Shown here piece after piece: positions 1-13,400 of a stretch of 64,000 nucleotides of DNA. The position numbers were made by a program, and so were the translations under genes. The stretch is from assembly GCA_026419785.1 (NCBI GenBank), contig JAODTK010005821.1:167926-231925 (forward strand), written 5' to 3'. Within the stretch, counting starts at the first letter, position 1. Each line of letters starts with the position of its first letter. The notes beneath the pieces were generated by a model that saw only the letters and a program-made list of their open reading frames with translations, did no database searches and was not told where the DNA came from. Source of the DNA: Sclerodactyla briareus (taxonomy: Eukaryota > Echinodermata > Holothuroidea > Dendrochirotida > Sclerodactylidae).

Positions 1-75
1 GCCCCACGCGCAGCACTATTCATACCACCGAGATAACAAAACTTATCCACTGAATCCACCGAGTCCTCACTCTTG
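1..75 (-). mobile_element. LINE reverse-transcriptase fragment, cut by window edge
   Basis: Read on the minus strand, this edge gives an open stretch containing SVDKFCYLGGMNSA. It closely resembles the KFCYLGDM-SAGG motif near the C-terminal end of the reverse transcriptase in many invertebrate non-LTR retrotransposons. Only about 24 codons are visible before the window ends, so the clade and the state of the element cannot be judged. It would sit in an intron, or downstream, of the minus-strand INO80 gene. Confidence 0.5.
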
Positions 76-756
76 CTGCTCTAAAAATACTTGAACTTCA
101 CCTGTACTCATTTTTTACTCTTTAAACAGCATTCAACTACCACTAACACCACTTCACCTCTTTAATGCCCCCAATGTTTGCAATGACTGCAGAAAATATA
201 ATTACTTGCCACACCCTTACTGATGTACAAACGTTTTCATGACAGAGAGCTTTGAATGTAGAGTTTTACAGGCATGGCATAGGAACCTGCTCCGCTGCCG
301 GCCCACTCCGGGCAAAGCATTCAGGAATCTAGACCACTGTTCCATAATAATTATAATCTTTCTTCAACTTGTTCACAAGGTAATGAAGTGCCTATCAGCC
401 CATATCTGTTTCTATTATTGAATTCTCTGTTTTATCTGGACACGCCAAGCCAATATTGACTGTAATAGTGGACTTGAAACATAAATAGGTATTCTATAAC
501 AACTTTTACTGACATCCCTATCTGAAGAAATTTCTTTGAATGATTCAATGTATCCAACATTCACTTCATGTAGGCGTGCAGGTTTTCCTACTACGTTATC
601 TCATGATACCACAAACATTGTACCTGACCAATACTGCCCCCTCATGCTTCTGTCTACACGAGTTGTAATTTATCCTATAAACTTATGATTCGACCCTTGC
701 GAGAATTTTTCTTTTTGTTCAAAGGCGGACATGAACTACTTGTGTCCTTCCTGTAA
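76..756. other. No gene recognised
   Basis: AT-rich non-coding sequence. I looked on the minus strand for the next INO80 exons (end of the insertion region and second RecA lobe) and found none I could support. Short open frames here show no recognisable motif. Confidence 0.5.
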
Positions 757-1290
757 TGAGTTACCTGTATCCGCCCTTCTAGTGATTCCACTAGGACCTG
801 CCATGCCCGTCTATGTCCTGCTTACCTGTTCCCTCCCTTCTAGGTGATCCACTAGGCCCCTGCCATGCCCTCGTCTATTCCGATTACCTGTTCCGCCTTC
901 TAGGTGATCCGCAGGCCCCTGCCAGCCGTCTATTCTGATTACCTTTCTGCCCTTCTAGGTGATCCACTAGGCCCCTGCCATGCCCGTCTATTCCTGATTA
1001 TCTGTTCCGCCCTTCTAGGTGATCCACTTAGGCCCCTGCCATGCCCGTCTATTCCTGATTACCTGTTCCGCCCTTCTAGTGATCCACTAGACCCCTGCCC
1101 TGCCGTCCGATCCTGATTACTGTTCCGCCCTTCTAGGTGAATCCACTAGGCCCCTGCAGGCCTGTCTATCCTATTACCTGTTCCGCACTTCTATGTGATC
1201 CACTAGCCCCTGCCATTCTTTATTCCTGATTACCTGTTCCGCCCTTCTAGGTGGATCCAGGCCCCTGCCATCTGGTTCTATTCCTGATTT
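757..1290. repeat. Minisatellite, ~60-bp unit, about 9 copies
   Basis: Nine or so imperfect tandem copies of a ~60-bp unit built around CTGTTCCGCCCTTCTAGG, TGATCCACTAGGCCCCTGCC and CCGTCTATTCCTGATTAC. Copies differ by small indels (for example TAGGTGATCC versus TAGTGATCC). It lies beside a probable INO80 exon and is unrelated in sequence to the 66-bp array that starts at 2.1 kb. Confidence 0.9.
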
Positions 1291-1322
1291 TGCGGTGCCA
1301 GGCATTCTCCCTTATGTAGTAC

Positions 1323-1474
1323 TCTGTATGGTCCTCGTGGGAAGCAGCATAGAAGCTCGTGATGTGAAGATCAAGGTTTCATTTCTGGGCTCCTTGACCT
1401 TCTCGATAACCCCCCCCGCAGGCCAGAGCACAGCGAGTGCTTGGGGAGATCCCTGGTGAAGGAAGCTGATGGTT
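1323..1474 (-). CDS. INO80: Probable INO80 insertion-region exon
   Basis: The minus strand has an acceptor (ACACCCAACAG) followed by a frame open for about 53 codons, containing [20 protein letters not shown]. The segment ETLIFTSR is compatible with KSLVFSSH in the human INO80 insertion, and the order along the gene is right. The donor (GA|GTACTA) is weak. The INO80 insertion is poorly conserved between phyla, so the match is only suggestive. The overlapping plus-strand frame is probably its shadow. Confidence 0.38.
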
Positions 1475-4400
1475 CTGTTGGGTGTGTGTGTATCTCTGGT
1501 GAATTACAAAGATCAGTTAACACAACATGTTACTGCGCCGACAAATCTTCAAGTATGCACCCAGGCAATTGCCGTCTGCCTCAAAAATAACGCCAGTACA
1601 GACACAGTACATTAGACCTCATCACCTAGGTACTGTATCCACTGTACCATTACATATCCTCAATTGAATCAACTGCATGCAATTATAGAGAAGATGTCAT
1701 CCAGCACCCTCAAAAAAGATATAGGAGTAGCTCATTACATCTGGGCGGTAGTCATCAAAACACACCTGATGCATCACGCAGACATTGAGAGTCAGAAAGC
1801 TGGGTTACTGCTGAGGTCTGGTTTGAAACGTAGCTCAGTAACATTTCAACGCAAATCTCTTATACTTGGAGAGGTGCAGCTATGAGCTGCATTGTATTGT
1901 GACTGGTATTTCTTGTTGTCTAGTACTGAAGCTTCCATGACACTTACTTTATTTATAGTTTGAATTTTCTCTTGCAAGTGCCTGCTCCGGCCCTCCGCCC
2001 ACCTTTGCGTGGCGTTGGTTGCCACTAATGTGCACGCCGCCATAGAGAAGGCCTGCACTGAACCATCTCGTGAGGTGGTCGACAGTGACTTGATGAGACC
2101 GACCATCGGTTTGATAGTTTACCTGTATCACCACACCCCCAGATGTATGGTGCCGATGCCTCTCCGCCAGCCTGTTTGATAGTTACCTTGTATCACCACC
2201 CCCAATGTTGATGGTGCCATTTCCTCACTGCCAGCCTGTTTGATAGTTGACCTTGTATCTCCACACCTCCAGATTTGATGGTGCCATGTCCTCTCTGCCA
2301 GCCTGTTTGATAGTTACCTTGTAACACCACACCCCCAATGTGATGGTGCCATGTCCTCTCTGCCGCTGTTTGAATAGTTACCTTGATAATCTCCAACCCC
2401 CAGATATGATGGTGCCATGTCCTCTCTGCCAGCCTGTTTGAAAGTTACCTTGTATCACCACCCCCCATATTGATGGTGCCCAGGTCCTCTCTGGCCAGCC
2501 TTTTTGATAGTTACCTTGTATCACCACACCCCCATATGTGATGGTGCCAAGTCCTCTCTGCCCCTTTGTTGATGTTTACCTTGTAGCACCACCCCCCAGA
2601 TGTGATGGGGCCATGTCCTCTCTGCTAGCCTGTTTGAATAGTTACCTTGTATCTCCACACCTCCTAGATTTGATGGTGCCATGTCCTCTCTGCCAGCTTG
2701 TTTGATAGTTACCTTGTATCCCACACCCCCAGATATGATGGTGCCATGTCCTCTCTGCCAGCCTGTTTTATAGTTACCTTGTATCACCACCCCCCATATG
2801 TGATAGTGCCATGTCCTCCCTGCCAGCCTGTTTGACAGTTTTACCTTCTATCTCCACACACCCAGATGTGATGGTTGCCATGTCCTCTCTGCCAGCCTGG
2901 TGTTTGACATTCCTTGTATCACCACACCCCCATATTGATGGTGCCATTTCCTCTCTGCCAGCCTGTTTGATAGTTACCTGTTCCACCACCCCCCCTATGT
3001 GATGGTGCCATGTCCTCCCTGCTACCTGTCTGATAGTTACCTTGTATCTCCACACCCCCAGATGTGATGGTGCCATGTACTCTCTGCCAGCCTGTTTGAA
3101 AGTTACCTTGTATCACCACCCCCCCTATGTGATGGTGCCATGTGCTCTCTGTCAGCCTGTTTGATAGTTACCTTGTATCACCACCCCCCAGATGTTACTG
3201 GTGCCATGTCCTCTCTGCCCGCCTGTTTGACAGTTACCTGTCTCACCACACCCCCAGATGTTGATGGTTCCATGTCCTCTCTGCCAGCCCGTTTGACAGT
3301 TACCTTGTTTCACCACCCCCCAGATGTGATAGTGCCATTGTCCTCTCTGCCAGCCTGTTTTTGACAGTTACCTTGTATCACCACACCCCCAGATGTGATA
3401 GTGGTGCCATTTTCTCTCTGCCAGCCTGTTTTATAGTTACCTTGTATCACCACCCCCCATATGTGATAGTGCCATGTCCTCCCTGCCAGCCTTTTGATAG
3501 TTTACTTTGTCCCCACACTCCCCCAGATGTATGGTGCCATTTTCTCTCTGCCAGCCTGTTTTATAGTTACCTTGTATCACCACCCCCCAGATTTGATGGT
3601 GCCATGTTCTGCCTGCTCAGCCTTTTTGATAGTTACCTTGTATCACCACTCCCCATATGTGATGGTGCCATGTCCTCTCTGCCAGCCTGTTTGATATTTT
3701 TTTTTTTTTTTACTTGTTAAAATCTCCACACCCCCAATGTAATGGTGCCATTTTCTCTCTGCCAGCCTGTTTGATATTACCTGTATCACCACACCCCCAG
3801 ATGTGATGTTGCCATGTCCTCTCTGCCAGCGTGGTTGATAGTTACCTTGTCTCACCACACCCCCAATTTATGGTGGCGACATGTCCTCCTCTGCCAGCCT
3901 TTTTGATGTGTTACCTTGTCGCTCCACACCCCCAGATGTGATGGGGCCATGTCCTCGCTGCCAGCCTGTTTGACAGTTACCTTCTATCTCCACACCCCCA
4001 ATGTGAAGGTGCCATTTTCTCTCTGCCAGCCTGTTTTATAGTTACCTTGTATCACCACACCCCCATATGTGATGGTGCCAGTCCTCTCTGCCATCCTTTT
4101 TGATAGTTACCTTGTATCACCACCCCCCATATTGATGGTGCCATGTCCTCTCTGCTAGCCTGTTGGATAGTTACCTGTATCTGCCACACCCCCAGATGTG
4201 ATGGTGCCATGTACTCTCTGCCAGCCTGTTTTATAGTTACCTTGTATCACCACCCCCCATATGTGATGGCGCCTATGGTTCTCTCTGCTAGCCTGTTTGA
4301 TAGGTCACCCTGTTCCCCACACCCCCAGATGTGATGGTGCATGTCCTCTCTGCCAGCTTGTTTGACATTAACCTTTTATCACCACACCCCCAGATGTGAT

Positions 4401-7400
4401 GTTGCCATGTCCTCTCTGCCACCCTGTTTTTGACATTTACCTTGTATCACCACACCCCCAGATGTGATAGTGCCATGTCTCTCTGCCAGCCTGTTTTATA
4501 GTTACCTTGTATCACCACACCCCCAGATGTTTTTTATTGTGCATGTTCTCTCTGCAGCTGTTTTGATATTTACCTTGTATCACCACACCCCCAGATGTGA
4601 TGGGTGCCGTCCTCTCTGCCAGCTGTTTGATAGTTACCTTTTGGTCACACACCCAGAGAGATGGTGCCATATTCTCTCTGCCAGCCTGTTTGATAGTTTA
4701 CCTGTGTCCCACCACACCCCCCCCCCAGATGTGATGGTGCCATTTTCTCTCTGCCAGCCTGTTTGATAGTTACCTTGTATCACCAAACCCAGATGTGATA
4801 GTGCCATGTCCTCTCTGCCAGCCTGTTTTATAGTTACCTTGTATCACCACCCCCCATATGTGATGGTGCCATTTTCTCTCTGCCAGCCTGTTTTATAGTT
4901 ACCTTGTATCACCACCCCCCATATGTGATAGTGCCATGTCCTCTCTGCAGCCTGTTTGACAGTTACCTTGTATACACCACACCCCCAGAATTTGATGGTG
5001 CCATGTCCGCTCTGCCAGCCTGTTTGATAGTTACCTTGTTTCCACACCCCCAGATGTGATGTTGCCATGTCCTCTCTGCCAGCCTTTTGATATTTACCTT
5101 GTATCACCACACCCCCAGATGTGATTGGTGCCATGTCCTCTCCGCCAGCCTGTTTGATAGTTACATTGTATCACCACACCCCCAGATTTGATGGGTGCCA
5201 TTTTCTCTGCCAGCCCGTTTGACAGTTACCTTGTATCACACACCCCCAGATATGATGGTGCCATGTCCTCTCTGTCAGCCTGTTTGATAGTTACCTTGTA
5301 ACACACACCCCCAAGTGAATAGTGGGGCCATGTCCTCTCTGCCACCCTGTTTGATAGTTACCTGTTTCACCACACCCCAGAATGTGATGGTGGCCATGTC
5401 TCTCTGCCAGCCTCTTGATATTTACCTTGTATCCACCCACACCCCGAATGTGGATGGTGCCATGGTCCTCTCTGCCAGCCTGTTTGATAGTTACCTTTGT
5501 TAAATCACCACACCCCCAGATTTGATGGTGCCATGTGCCTCTCTGCCAGCCCTGGTTATAAGTTTACCTGGTATCATCACACTTCCCAGATGTGAATGGT
5601 ACCAGTCCCTCTCTGTCAGCTGTTTGATAGTACCTTGTATCCCACACTCCCCCCAGATATGATGGTGCCATGTCCTCCCTGCCATCCCTGTTTTGATACT
5701 TACCTTGGGGGGGGGTATCACCACACCCCCAGATGTGATGTTGCCATGTCCTCTCTGCCAGCCCGTTTGACAGTTACCTTGTATCGCCACACCCCCAGAT
5801 GTGATGGCGCCATGTCCTCTCTGCCAGCCTGTTTTATAGTTACCTTGTATCACCACCCCCCAGATGTATGTTGCCATGTCCTCTCTGCCAGCCTGTTTGA
5901 CAGTTACCTTGTATCACCACACCCCAGGTGTGGTGCCATGTTCCTCTCTGCCAGCCTGGTTGATAGTTACCTTGTATCACATCCCCCAGATGTGATTGTG
6001 CCATGTCCTCTCTGCCAGCCTCCTTTGATAGTTACCTTGTATCACCACACCCCCCGATGTGCTGGTACCAGCCTTCTCTGCCATCTATAAGCCTGTAGTA
6101 TGCTGAACCACCTCGCCAGTACGTCACCAGTGACGACAGAATGCAGCTCACGCGGGACAACCCCATGAACCTCAAGAAGGAGAAGCACCAAACAAGGTTT
6201 CTGGGGACGGATCGGCCTGGAATTGAGCATGTGTTTGTGAAGCCCCTGAGAAAAGACCATCAATCATAGGAAAGTAGGCAATGGCTGCATTTATTGTAAC
6301 GGAAGCCAGAGGCTCAGTGATTCCTTGACTGCCTCTAACCTTTCACTTAAAGTTTGTCACCTCAGATACTTTGGGAGACCGGCCTCCAGAATTGTGATTA
6401 AGACTGACAATATCTGGTGGGATTACTAGAGATAGAAGGTTTTAAGCAGGAAATAGCATAGCATCAACCAACCTTACCTCTCCTGATGCCAGATGACTGC
6501 AGACTGGCTCAAATCATAAGGACCATGTACTCTTCCATGATGGACACACATACATTTCCTAATCTCTCCGTCGCACCACATTATTGGGGTTATTGTACTT
6601 CCCATAAGAAAGCTGCGTACCAAATTTCAACTTGGTGGAGACCAGGCATTAGGGACCGTGTTAAAAAGATTTTCCAGACTTTGACCTTTCATGACTTCAA
6701 TACCTTCGACCAGACCCCCAGATGTATGGTGCCGATGCCTCTCCGCCAGCCTGTTTGATAGTTACCTTGTATCACCACCCCCAATGTTGATGGTGCCATT
6801 TCCTCACTGCCAGCCTGTTTGATAGTTGACCTTGTATCTCCACACCTCCAGATTTGATGGTGCCATGTCCTCTCTGCCAGCCTGTTTGATAGTTACCTTG
6901 TAACACCACACCCCCAATGTGATGGTGCCATGTCCTCTCTGCCGCTGTTTGAATAGTTACCTTGATAATCTCCAACCCCCAGATATGATGGTGCCATGTC
7001 CTCTCTGCCAGCCTGTTTGAAAGTTACCTTGTATCACCACCCCCCATATTGATGGTGCCCAGGTCCTCTCTGGCCAGCCTTTTTGATAGTTTACCTTGTA
7101 TCACCACACCCCCATATGTGATGGTGCCAAGTCCTCTCTGCCCCTTTGTTGATGTTTACCTTGTAGCACCACCCCCCAGATGTGATGGGGCCATGTCCTC
7201 TCTGCTAGCCTGTTTGAATAGTTACCTTGTATCTCCACACCTCCTAGATTTGATGGTGCCATGTCCTCTCTGCCAGCTTGTTTGATAGTTTACCTTGTAT
7301 CCCACACCCCCAGATATGATGGTGCCATGTCCTCTCTGCCAGCCTGTTTTATAGTTACCTTGTATCACCACCCCCCATATGTGATAGTGCCATGTCCTCC

Positions 7401-10400
7401 CTGCCAGCCTGTTTGACAGTTTTACCTTCTATCTCCACACACCCAGATGTGATGGTTGCCATGTCCTCTCTGCCAGCCTGGTGTTTGACATTCCTTGTAT
7501 CACCACACCCCCATATTGATGGTGCCATTTCCTCTCTGCCAGCCTGTTTGATAGTTACCTGTTCCACCACCCCCCCTATGTGATGGTGCCATGTCCTCCC
7601 TGCTACCTGTCTGATAGTTACCTTGTATCTCCACACCCCCAGATGTGATGGTGCCATGTACTCTCTGCCAGCCTGTTTGAAAGTTACCTTGTATCACCAC
7701 CCCCCCTATGTGATGGTGCCATGTGCTCTCTGTCAGCCTGTTTGATAGTTACCTTGTATCACCACCCCCCAGATGTTACTGGTGCCATGTCCTCTCTGCC
7801 CGCCTGTTTGACAGTTACCTGTCTCACCACACCCCCAGATGTTGATGGTTCCATGTCCTCTCTGCCAGCCCGTTTGACAGTTACCTTGTTTCACCACCCC
7901 CCAGATGTGATAGTGCCATTGTCCTCTCTGCCAGCCCTGTTTTTGACAGTTACCTTGTATCACCACACCCCCAGATGTGATAGTGGTGCCATTTTCTCTC
8001 TGCCAGCCTGTTTTATAGTTACCTTGTATCACCACCCCCCATATGTGATAGTGCCATGTCCTCCCTGCCAGCCTTTTTGATAGTTTACTTTGTCCCCACA
8101 CTCCCCCAGATGTATGGTGCCATTTTCTCTCTGCCAGCCTGTTTTATAGTTACCTTGTATCACCACCCCCCAGATTTGATGGTGCCATGTTCTGCCTGCT
8201 CAGCCTTTTTGATAGTTACCTTGTATCACCACTCCCCATATGTGATGGTGCCATGTCCTCTCTGCCAGCCTGTTTGATATTTTTTTTTTTTTTTACTTGT
8301 TAAAATCTCCACACCCCCAATGTAATGGTGCCATTTTCTCTCTGCCAGCCTGTTTGATATTACCTGTATCACCACACCCCCAGATGTGATGTTGCCATGT
8401 CCTCTCTGCCAGCGTGGTTGATAGTTACCTTGTCTCACCACACCCCCAATTTATGGTGGCGACATGTCCTCCTCTGCCAGCCTTTTTGATGTGTTACCTT
8501 GTCGCTCCACACCCCCAGATGTGATGGGGCCATGTCCTCGCTGCCAGCCTGTTTGACAGTTACCTTCTATCTCCACACCCCCAATGTGAAGGTGCCATTT
8601 TCTCTCTGCCAGCCTGTTTTATAGTTACCTTGTATCACCACACCCCCATATGTGATGGTGCCAGTCCTCTCTGCCATCCTTTTTGATAGTTACCTTGTAT
8701 CACCACCCCCCATATTGATGGTGCCATGTCCTCTCTGCTAGCCTGTTGGATAGTTACCTGTATCTGCCACACCCCCAGATGTGATGGTGCCATGTACTCT
8801 CTGCCAGCCTGTTTTATAGTTACCTTGTATCACCACCCCCCATATGTGATGGCGCCTATGGTTCTCTCTGCTAGCCTGTTTTGATAGGTCACCCTGTTCC
8901 CCACACCCCCAGATGTGATGGTGCATGTCCTCTCTGCCAGCTTGTTTGACATTAACCTTTTATCACCACACCCCCAGATGTGATGTTGCCATGTCCTCTC
9001 TGCCACCCTGTTTTTGACATTTACCTTGTATCACCACACCCCCAGATGTGATAGTGCCATGTCTCTCTGCCAGCCTGTTTTATAGTTACCTTGTATCACC
9101 ACACCCCCAGATGTTTTTTATTGTGCATGTTCTCTCTGCAGCTGTTTTGATATTACCTTGTATCACCACACCCCCAGATGTGATGGGTGCCGTCCTCTCT
9201 GCCAGCTGTTTGATAGTTACCTTTTGGTCACACACCCAGAGAGATGGTGCCATATTCTCTCTGCCAGCCTGTTTGATAGTTTACCTGTGTCCCACCACAC
9301 CCCCCCCCCAGATGTGATGGTGCCATTTTCTCTCTGCCAGCCTGTTTGATAGTTTACCTTGTATCACCAAACCCAGATGTGATAGTGCCATGTCCTCTCT
9401 GCCAGCCTGTTTTATAGTTACCTTGTATCACCACCCCCCATATGTGATGGTGCCATTTTCTCTCTGCCAGCCTGTTTTATAGTTACCTTGTATCACCACC
9501 CCCCATATGTGATAGTGCCATGTCCTCTCTGCAGCCTGTTTGACAGTTACCTTGTATACACCACACCCCCAGAATTTGATGGTGCCATGTCCGCTCTGCC
9601 AGCCTGTTTGATAGTTACCTTGTTTCCACACCCCCAGATGTGATGTTGCCATGTCCTCTCTGCCAGCCTTTTGATATTACCTTGTATCACCACACCCCCA
9701 GATGTGATTGGTGCCATGTCCTCTCCGCCAGCCTGTTTGATAGTTACATTGTATCACCACACCCCCAGATTTGATGGGTGCCATTTTCTCTGCCAGCCCG
9801 TTTGACAGTTACCTTGTATCACACACCCCCAGATATGATGGTGCCATGTCCTCTCTGTCAGCCTGTTTGATAGTTACCTTGTAACACACACCCCCAAGTG
9901 AATAGTGGGGCCATGTCCTCTCTGCCACCCTGTTTGATAGTTACCTGTTTCACCACACCCCAGAATGTGATGGTGGCCATGTCTCTCTGCCAGCCTCTTG
10001 ATATTACCTTGTATCCACCCACACCCCGAATGTGGATGGGTGCCATGGTCCTCTCTGCCAGCCTGTTTGATAGTTACCTTTGTTAAATCACCACACCCCC
10101 AGATTTGATGGTGCCATGTGCCTCTCTGCCAGCCCTGGTTATAAGTTTACCTGGTATCATCACACTTCCCAGATGTGAATGGTACCAGTCCCTCTCTGTC
10201 AGCTGTTTGATAGTACCTTGTATCCCACACTCCCCCCAGATATGATGGTGCCATGTCCTCCCTGCCATCCCTGTTTTGATACTTACCTTGGGGGGGGGTA
10301 TCACCACACCCCCAGATGTGATGTTGCCATGTCCTCTCTGCCAGCCCGTTTGACAGTTACCTTGTATCGCCACACCCCCAGATGTGATGGCGCCATGTCC

Positions 10401-13400
10401 TCTCTGCCAGCCTGTTTTATAGTTACCTTGTATCACCACCCCCCAGATGTATGTTGCCATGTCCTCTCTGCCAGCCTGTTTGACAGTTACCTTGTATCAC
10501 CACACCCCAGGTGTGGTGCCATGTTCCTCTCTGCCAGCCTGGTTGATAGTTTACCTTGTATCACATCCCCCAGATGTGATTGTGCCATGTCCTCTCTGCC
10601 AGCCTCCTTTGATAGTTACCTTGTATCACCACACCCCCCGATGTGCTGGTACCAGCCTTCTCTGCCATCTATAAGCCTGTAGTATGCTGAACCACCTCGC
10701 CAGTACGTCACCAGTGACGACAGAATGCAGCTCACGCGGGACAACCCCATGAACCTCAAGAAGGAGAAGCACCAAACAAGGTTTCTGGGGACGGATCGGC
10801 CTGGAATTGAGCATGTGTTGTGAAGCCCCTGAGAAAAGACCATCAATCATAGGAAAGTAGGCAATGGCTGCATTTATTGTAACGGAAGCCAGAGGCTCAG
10901 TGATTCCTTGACTGCCTCTAACCTTTCACTTAAAGTTTGTCACCTCAGATACTTTGGGAGACCGGCCTCCAGAATTGTGATTAAGACTGACAATATCTGG
11001 TGGGATTACTAGAGATAGAAGGTTTTAAGCAGGAAATAGCATAGCATCAACCAACCTTACCTCTCCTGATGCCAGATGACTGCAGACTGGCTCAAATCAT
11101 AAGGACCATGTACTCTTCCATGATGGACACACATACATTTCCTAATCTCTCCGTCGCACCACATTATTGGGGTTATTGTACTTCCCATAAGAAAGCTGCG
11201 TACCAAATTTCAACTTGGTGGAGACCAGGCATTAGGGACCGTGTTAAAAAGATTTTCCAGACTTTGACCTTTCATGACTTCAATACCTTCGACCAGACCC
11301 CAAAACAATCGAGATTGTGTATTCATTATGACAAACCCACATACCACGTATTAACTTCATTCAGTGGGGGTCGGGTTATCTCTTCACAAGCCTGCGTCAC
11401 ACACATACACACATACCAACACCAACACTGTCATACTGCATAGATTCCCTGACTTCGCCCCCCCCCCCACCCCCCAAAGGAATCAAGCACAGTTGGTCTT
11501 TCCATACAGAAAGCAACAATGATACCATGTTTCTCCTAAATAGATACTTCCAATAATACTTCCAAGGAAATAAACTTATTCATACAATGGTTAAGGATAG
11601 GCCTAATGTCACCATTATGTCATATCACAGCATAGGCTAACATGTTACCATGTGGTTTTCCGGCTATAACTTTCCAATTTTTTTAAGGAAACACACAGAA
11701 AGAAAACAACCGATTTTTTTTTTCTATTTGAGAAAGCAGGCCTTCATGTCAGGAATTAGGTTTCCTTTTTCTTGTCCTGAACCTTTGTCTTGTATTTTTG
11801 TATGTGTCACAATGCTCCTTTAATATTCAGTAGTAGTAGTACTTGTTCTATGTCCTGGGTAAACAAGTTGTTCCTGGGCCTGACCTCTGCCCACCGAGTC
11901 GTCGGTCCAGGACATACAGACTTCTTATATTTTTGATTGAATCAAATAATTAAATGTATGAAATAAATGAAATTAAAACATTCAAATTAAAATTGAGCAT
12001 GCAGCCCACCGAAGTGTTGATAACTGTGCAAAGGAACACTGCATAAACGTTGGGTTCCCTACCATACTACCCCACATACATACTCGTTCCTGATAGAAGG
12101 GCATCCCTGTAGCGTTCCCTGTTTTGTGGATTTACTATCCCTGATAACATGTAAATGCAGAGCAGATCAAGTTTGATCAATATTAGCTCACATACGTTCA
12201 ACCAATTGATTTTGTTCGTACTGTACCTCATTTATATGGCTGTCATTATATACATAGTTGGTCCCCAGAAGTACCTGCACTAATAAAGTGCCTACCCACA
12301 TGTTTGCATTCACCCAGTTCACATAGCGAAAGTCAATGTCACAGTGAATCCTGCATCAGTTCTTTAACGATACAACAGGTCAGAGCTTTCATGCCTGGTC
12401 AATTGTATGATGCACTGCCTACCCCCACATATCCCTGAGAGGGTCAGTCATGGTCAAAGGTGAGCCATACAATCCTTGTACATTGATGCACCCTCAGTCG
12501 CTCAAATCATGTACAATTCCTTGCCCACTAAGGTGACCATTTAGGCAGGGCACCACTATTACTATGCGTGACATGTCAAGAATCATGACCCACAGATCAC
12601 CGGACAATACCCTACACCCACTGCGAAAAAATGTCTAATTTCCTAATTTATGAGCATTTAACATTTTCATTCATGCATTTTCAGTGGCGCTAAAAGAGTC
12701 AAGGAACCCAAACTACACATCTTGTGTTCTATCTCTATCGGGGAGTCATTTCCTATAATAGTGCAGAAGCTGTGCACCGCCCTCGCCAATCTCAAAATTG
12801 GCATGCTGACTAACTTGGCCTACATGTTGTAGGTGTAAAATCCAGGAGTCACACTCTACCAAGAGGCTGGAGTGGTCAGTTGCCTGAATTGACCAGCACT
12901 CTGTTCCATAACTGCTAACTATTGTTTGACATAAAAGAAACATAGAGGTACTGCTTTGCAAGAGCTGTGGTGATGACCCAACCAAATTCTTCCACCCACT
13001 ACAACCAGAATCACTGATAACTTCCATCAAACAATATAGGGGGTGCAGTGTTCTCCCCAGGTCGAAATTTTGTCTGGTGGTGATTGCCGTCCTGGGGAAG
13101 GGTCTAAGGGGAGTGGGTGTCCCCCTCCCTTTGCAAATTTTGGCCCTCGGAAGTGGGCTAGATGCCACTGGTGCAATATTGGTGGCCATATTTTGCTGTT
13201 GGCATGTATCTCCCTGATACTTCCATTTTCACAGGCAGTGCTTTTCAATTTTCCTACAATAGCGATGTGACGAAGGATAAATCTGCAAATTGCGGCAAAA
13301 TTAGTTGAAGCGAAACTGTCAGCAGGCTGCCAGTCGGAACTGTGTAGCTTCCTTCCACATATTCTGGGGGGGATGGTAGCTATGTTCTTTCGTGAATTGA

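Larger units (their letters stand above)
2141..11301. repeat. Tandem duplication 1: 2141-6718 repeated at 6720-11301
   Basis: The block holding the array, the INO80 exon and ~0.47 kb of intron is repeated head-to-tail with a shift of 4,579 bp, growing to about 4,583 through small indels. Identity is above 99 percent; differences are mostly single-base length changes (TAGTTACC versus TAGTTTACC, GTGTTTGTG versus GTGTTGTG). It is either a very recent duplication or an assembly artefact. Confidence 0.93.

Noticed and set aside
1286-1430. Plus-strand open stretch with a hydrophobic segment ([15 protein letters not shown])
   Set aside because: Overlaps the probable INO80 exon on the minus strand and lacks supporting motifs.
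1979-2106. Plus-strand coding-like stretch ([19 protein letters not shown])
   Set aside because: No homology known to me. The minus strand gives the INO80-like LTRWFS motif and a consensus donor, though the reading remains uncertain.
2107-6090. Long frames (up to ~165 codons) on both strands of the minisatellite, repeated in blocks B and C
   Set aside because: They arise because the unit is 66 bp (22 codons). They have no start context or domain, and they break wherever unit length slips.
6097-6269. A 57-codon plus-strand frame with an acceptor-like TGTAG and a terminal TAG ([17 protein letters not shown])
   Set aside because: It looked like the last exon of a plus-strand gene, but the minus strand matches INO80 (CFSFLRF, LARWFS) with better splice sites and correct gene order. 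The plus frame is a shadow.
11069-11443. 124-codon plus-strand frame, repeated at 15,644
   Set aside because: Lies in an INO80 intron and is duplicated only because the whole block is. No recognisable domain.
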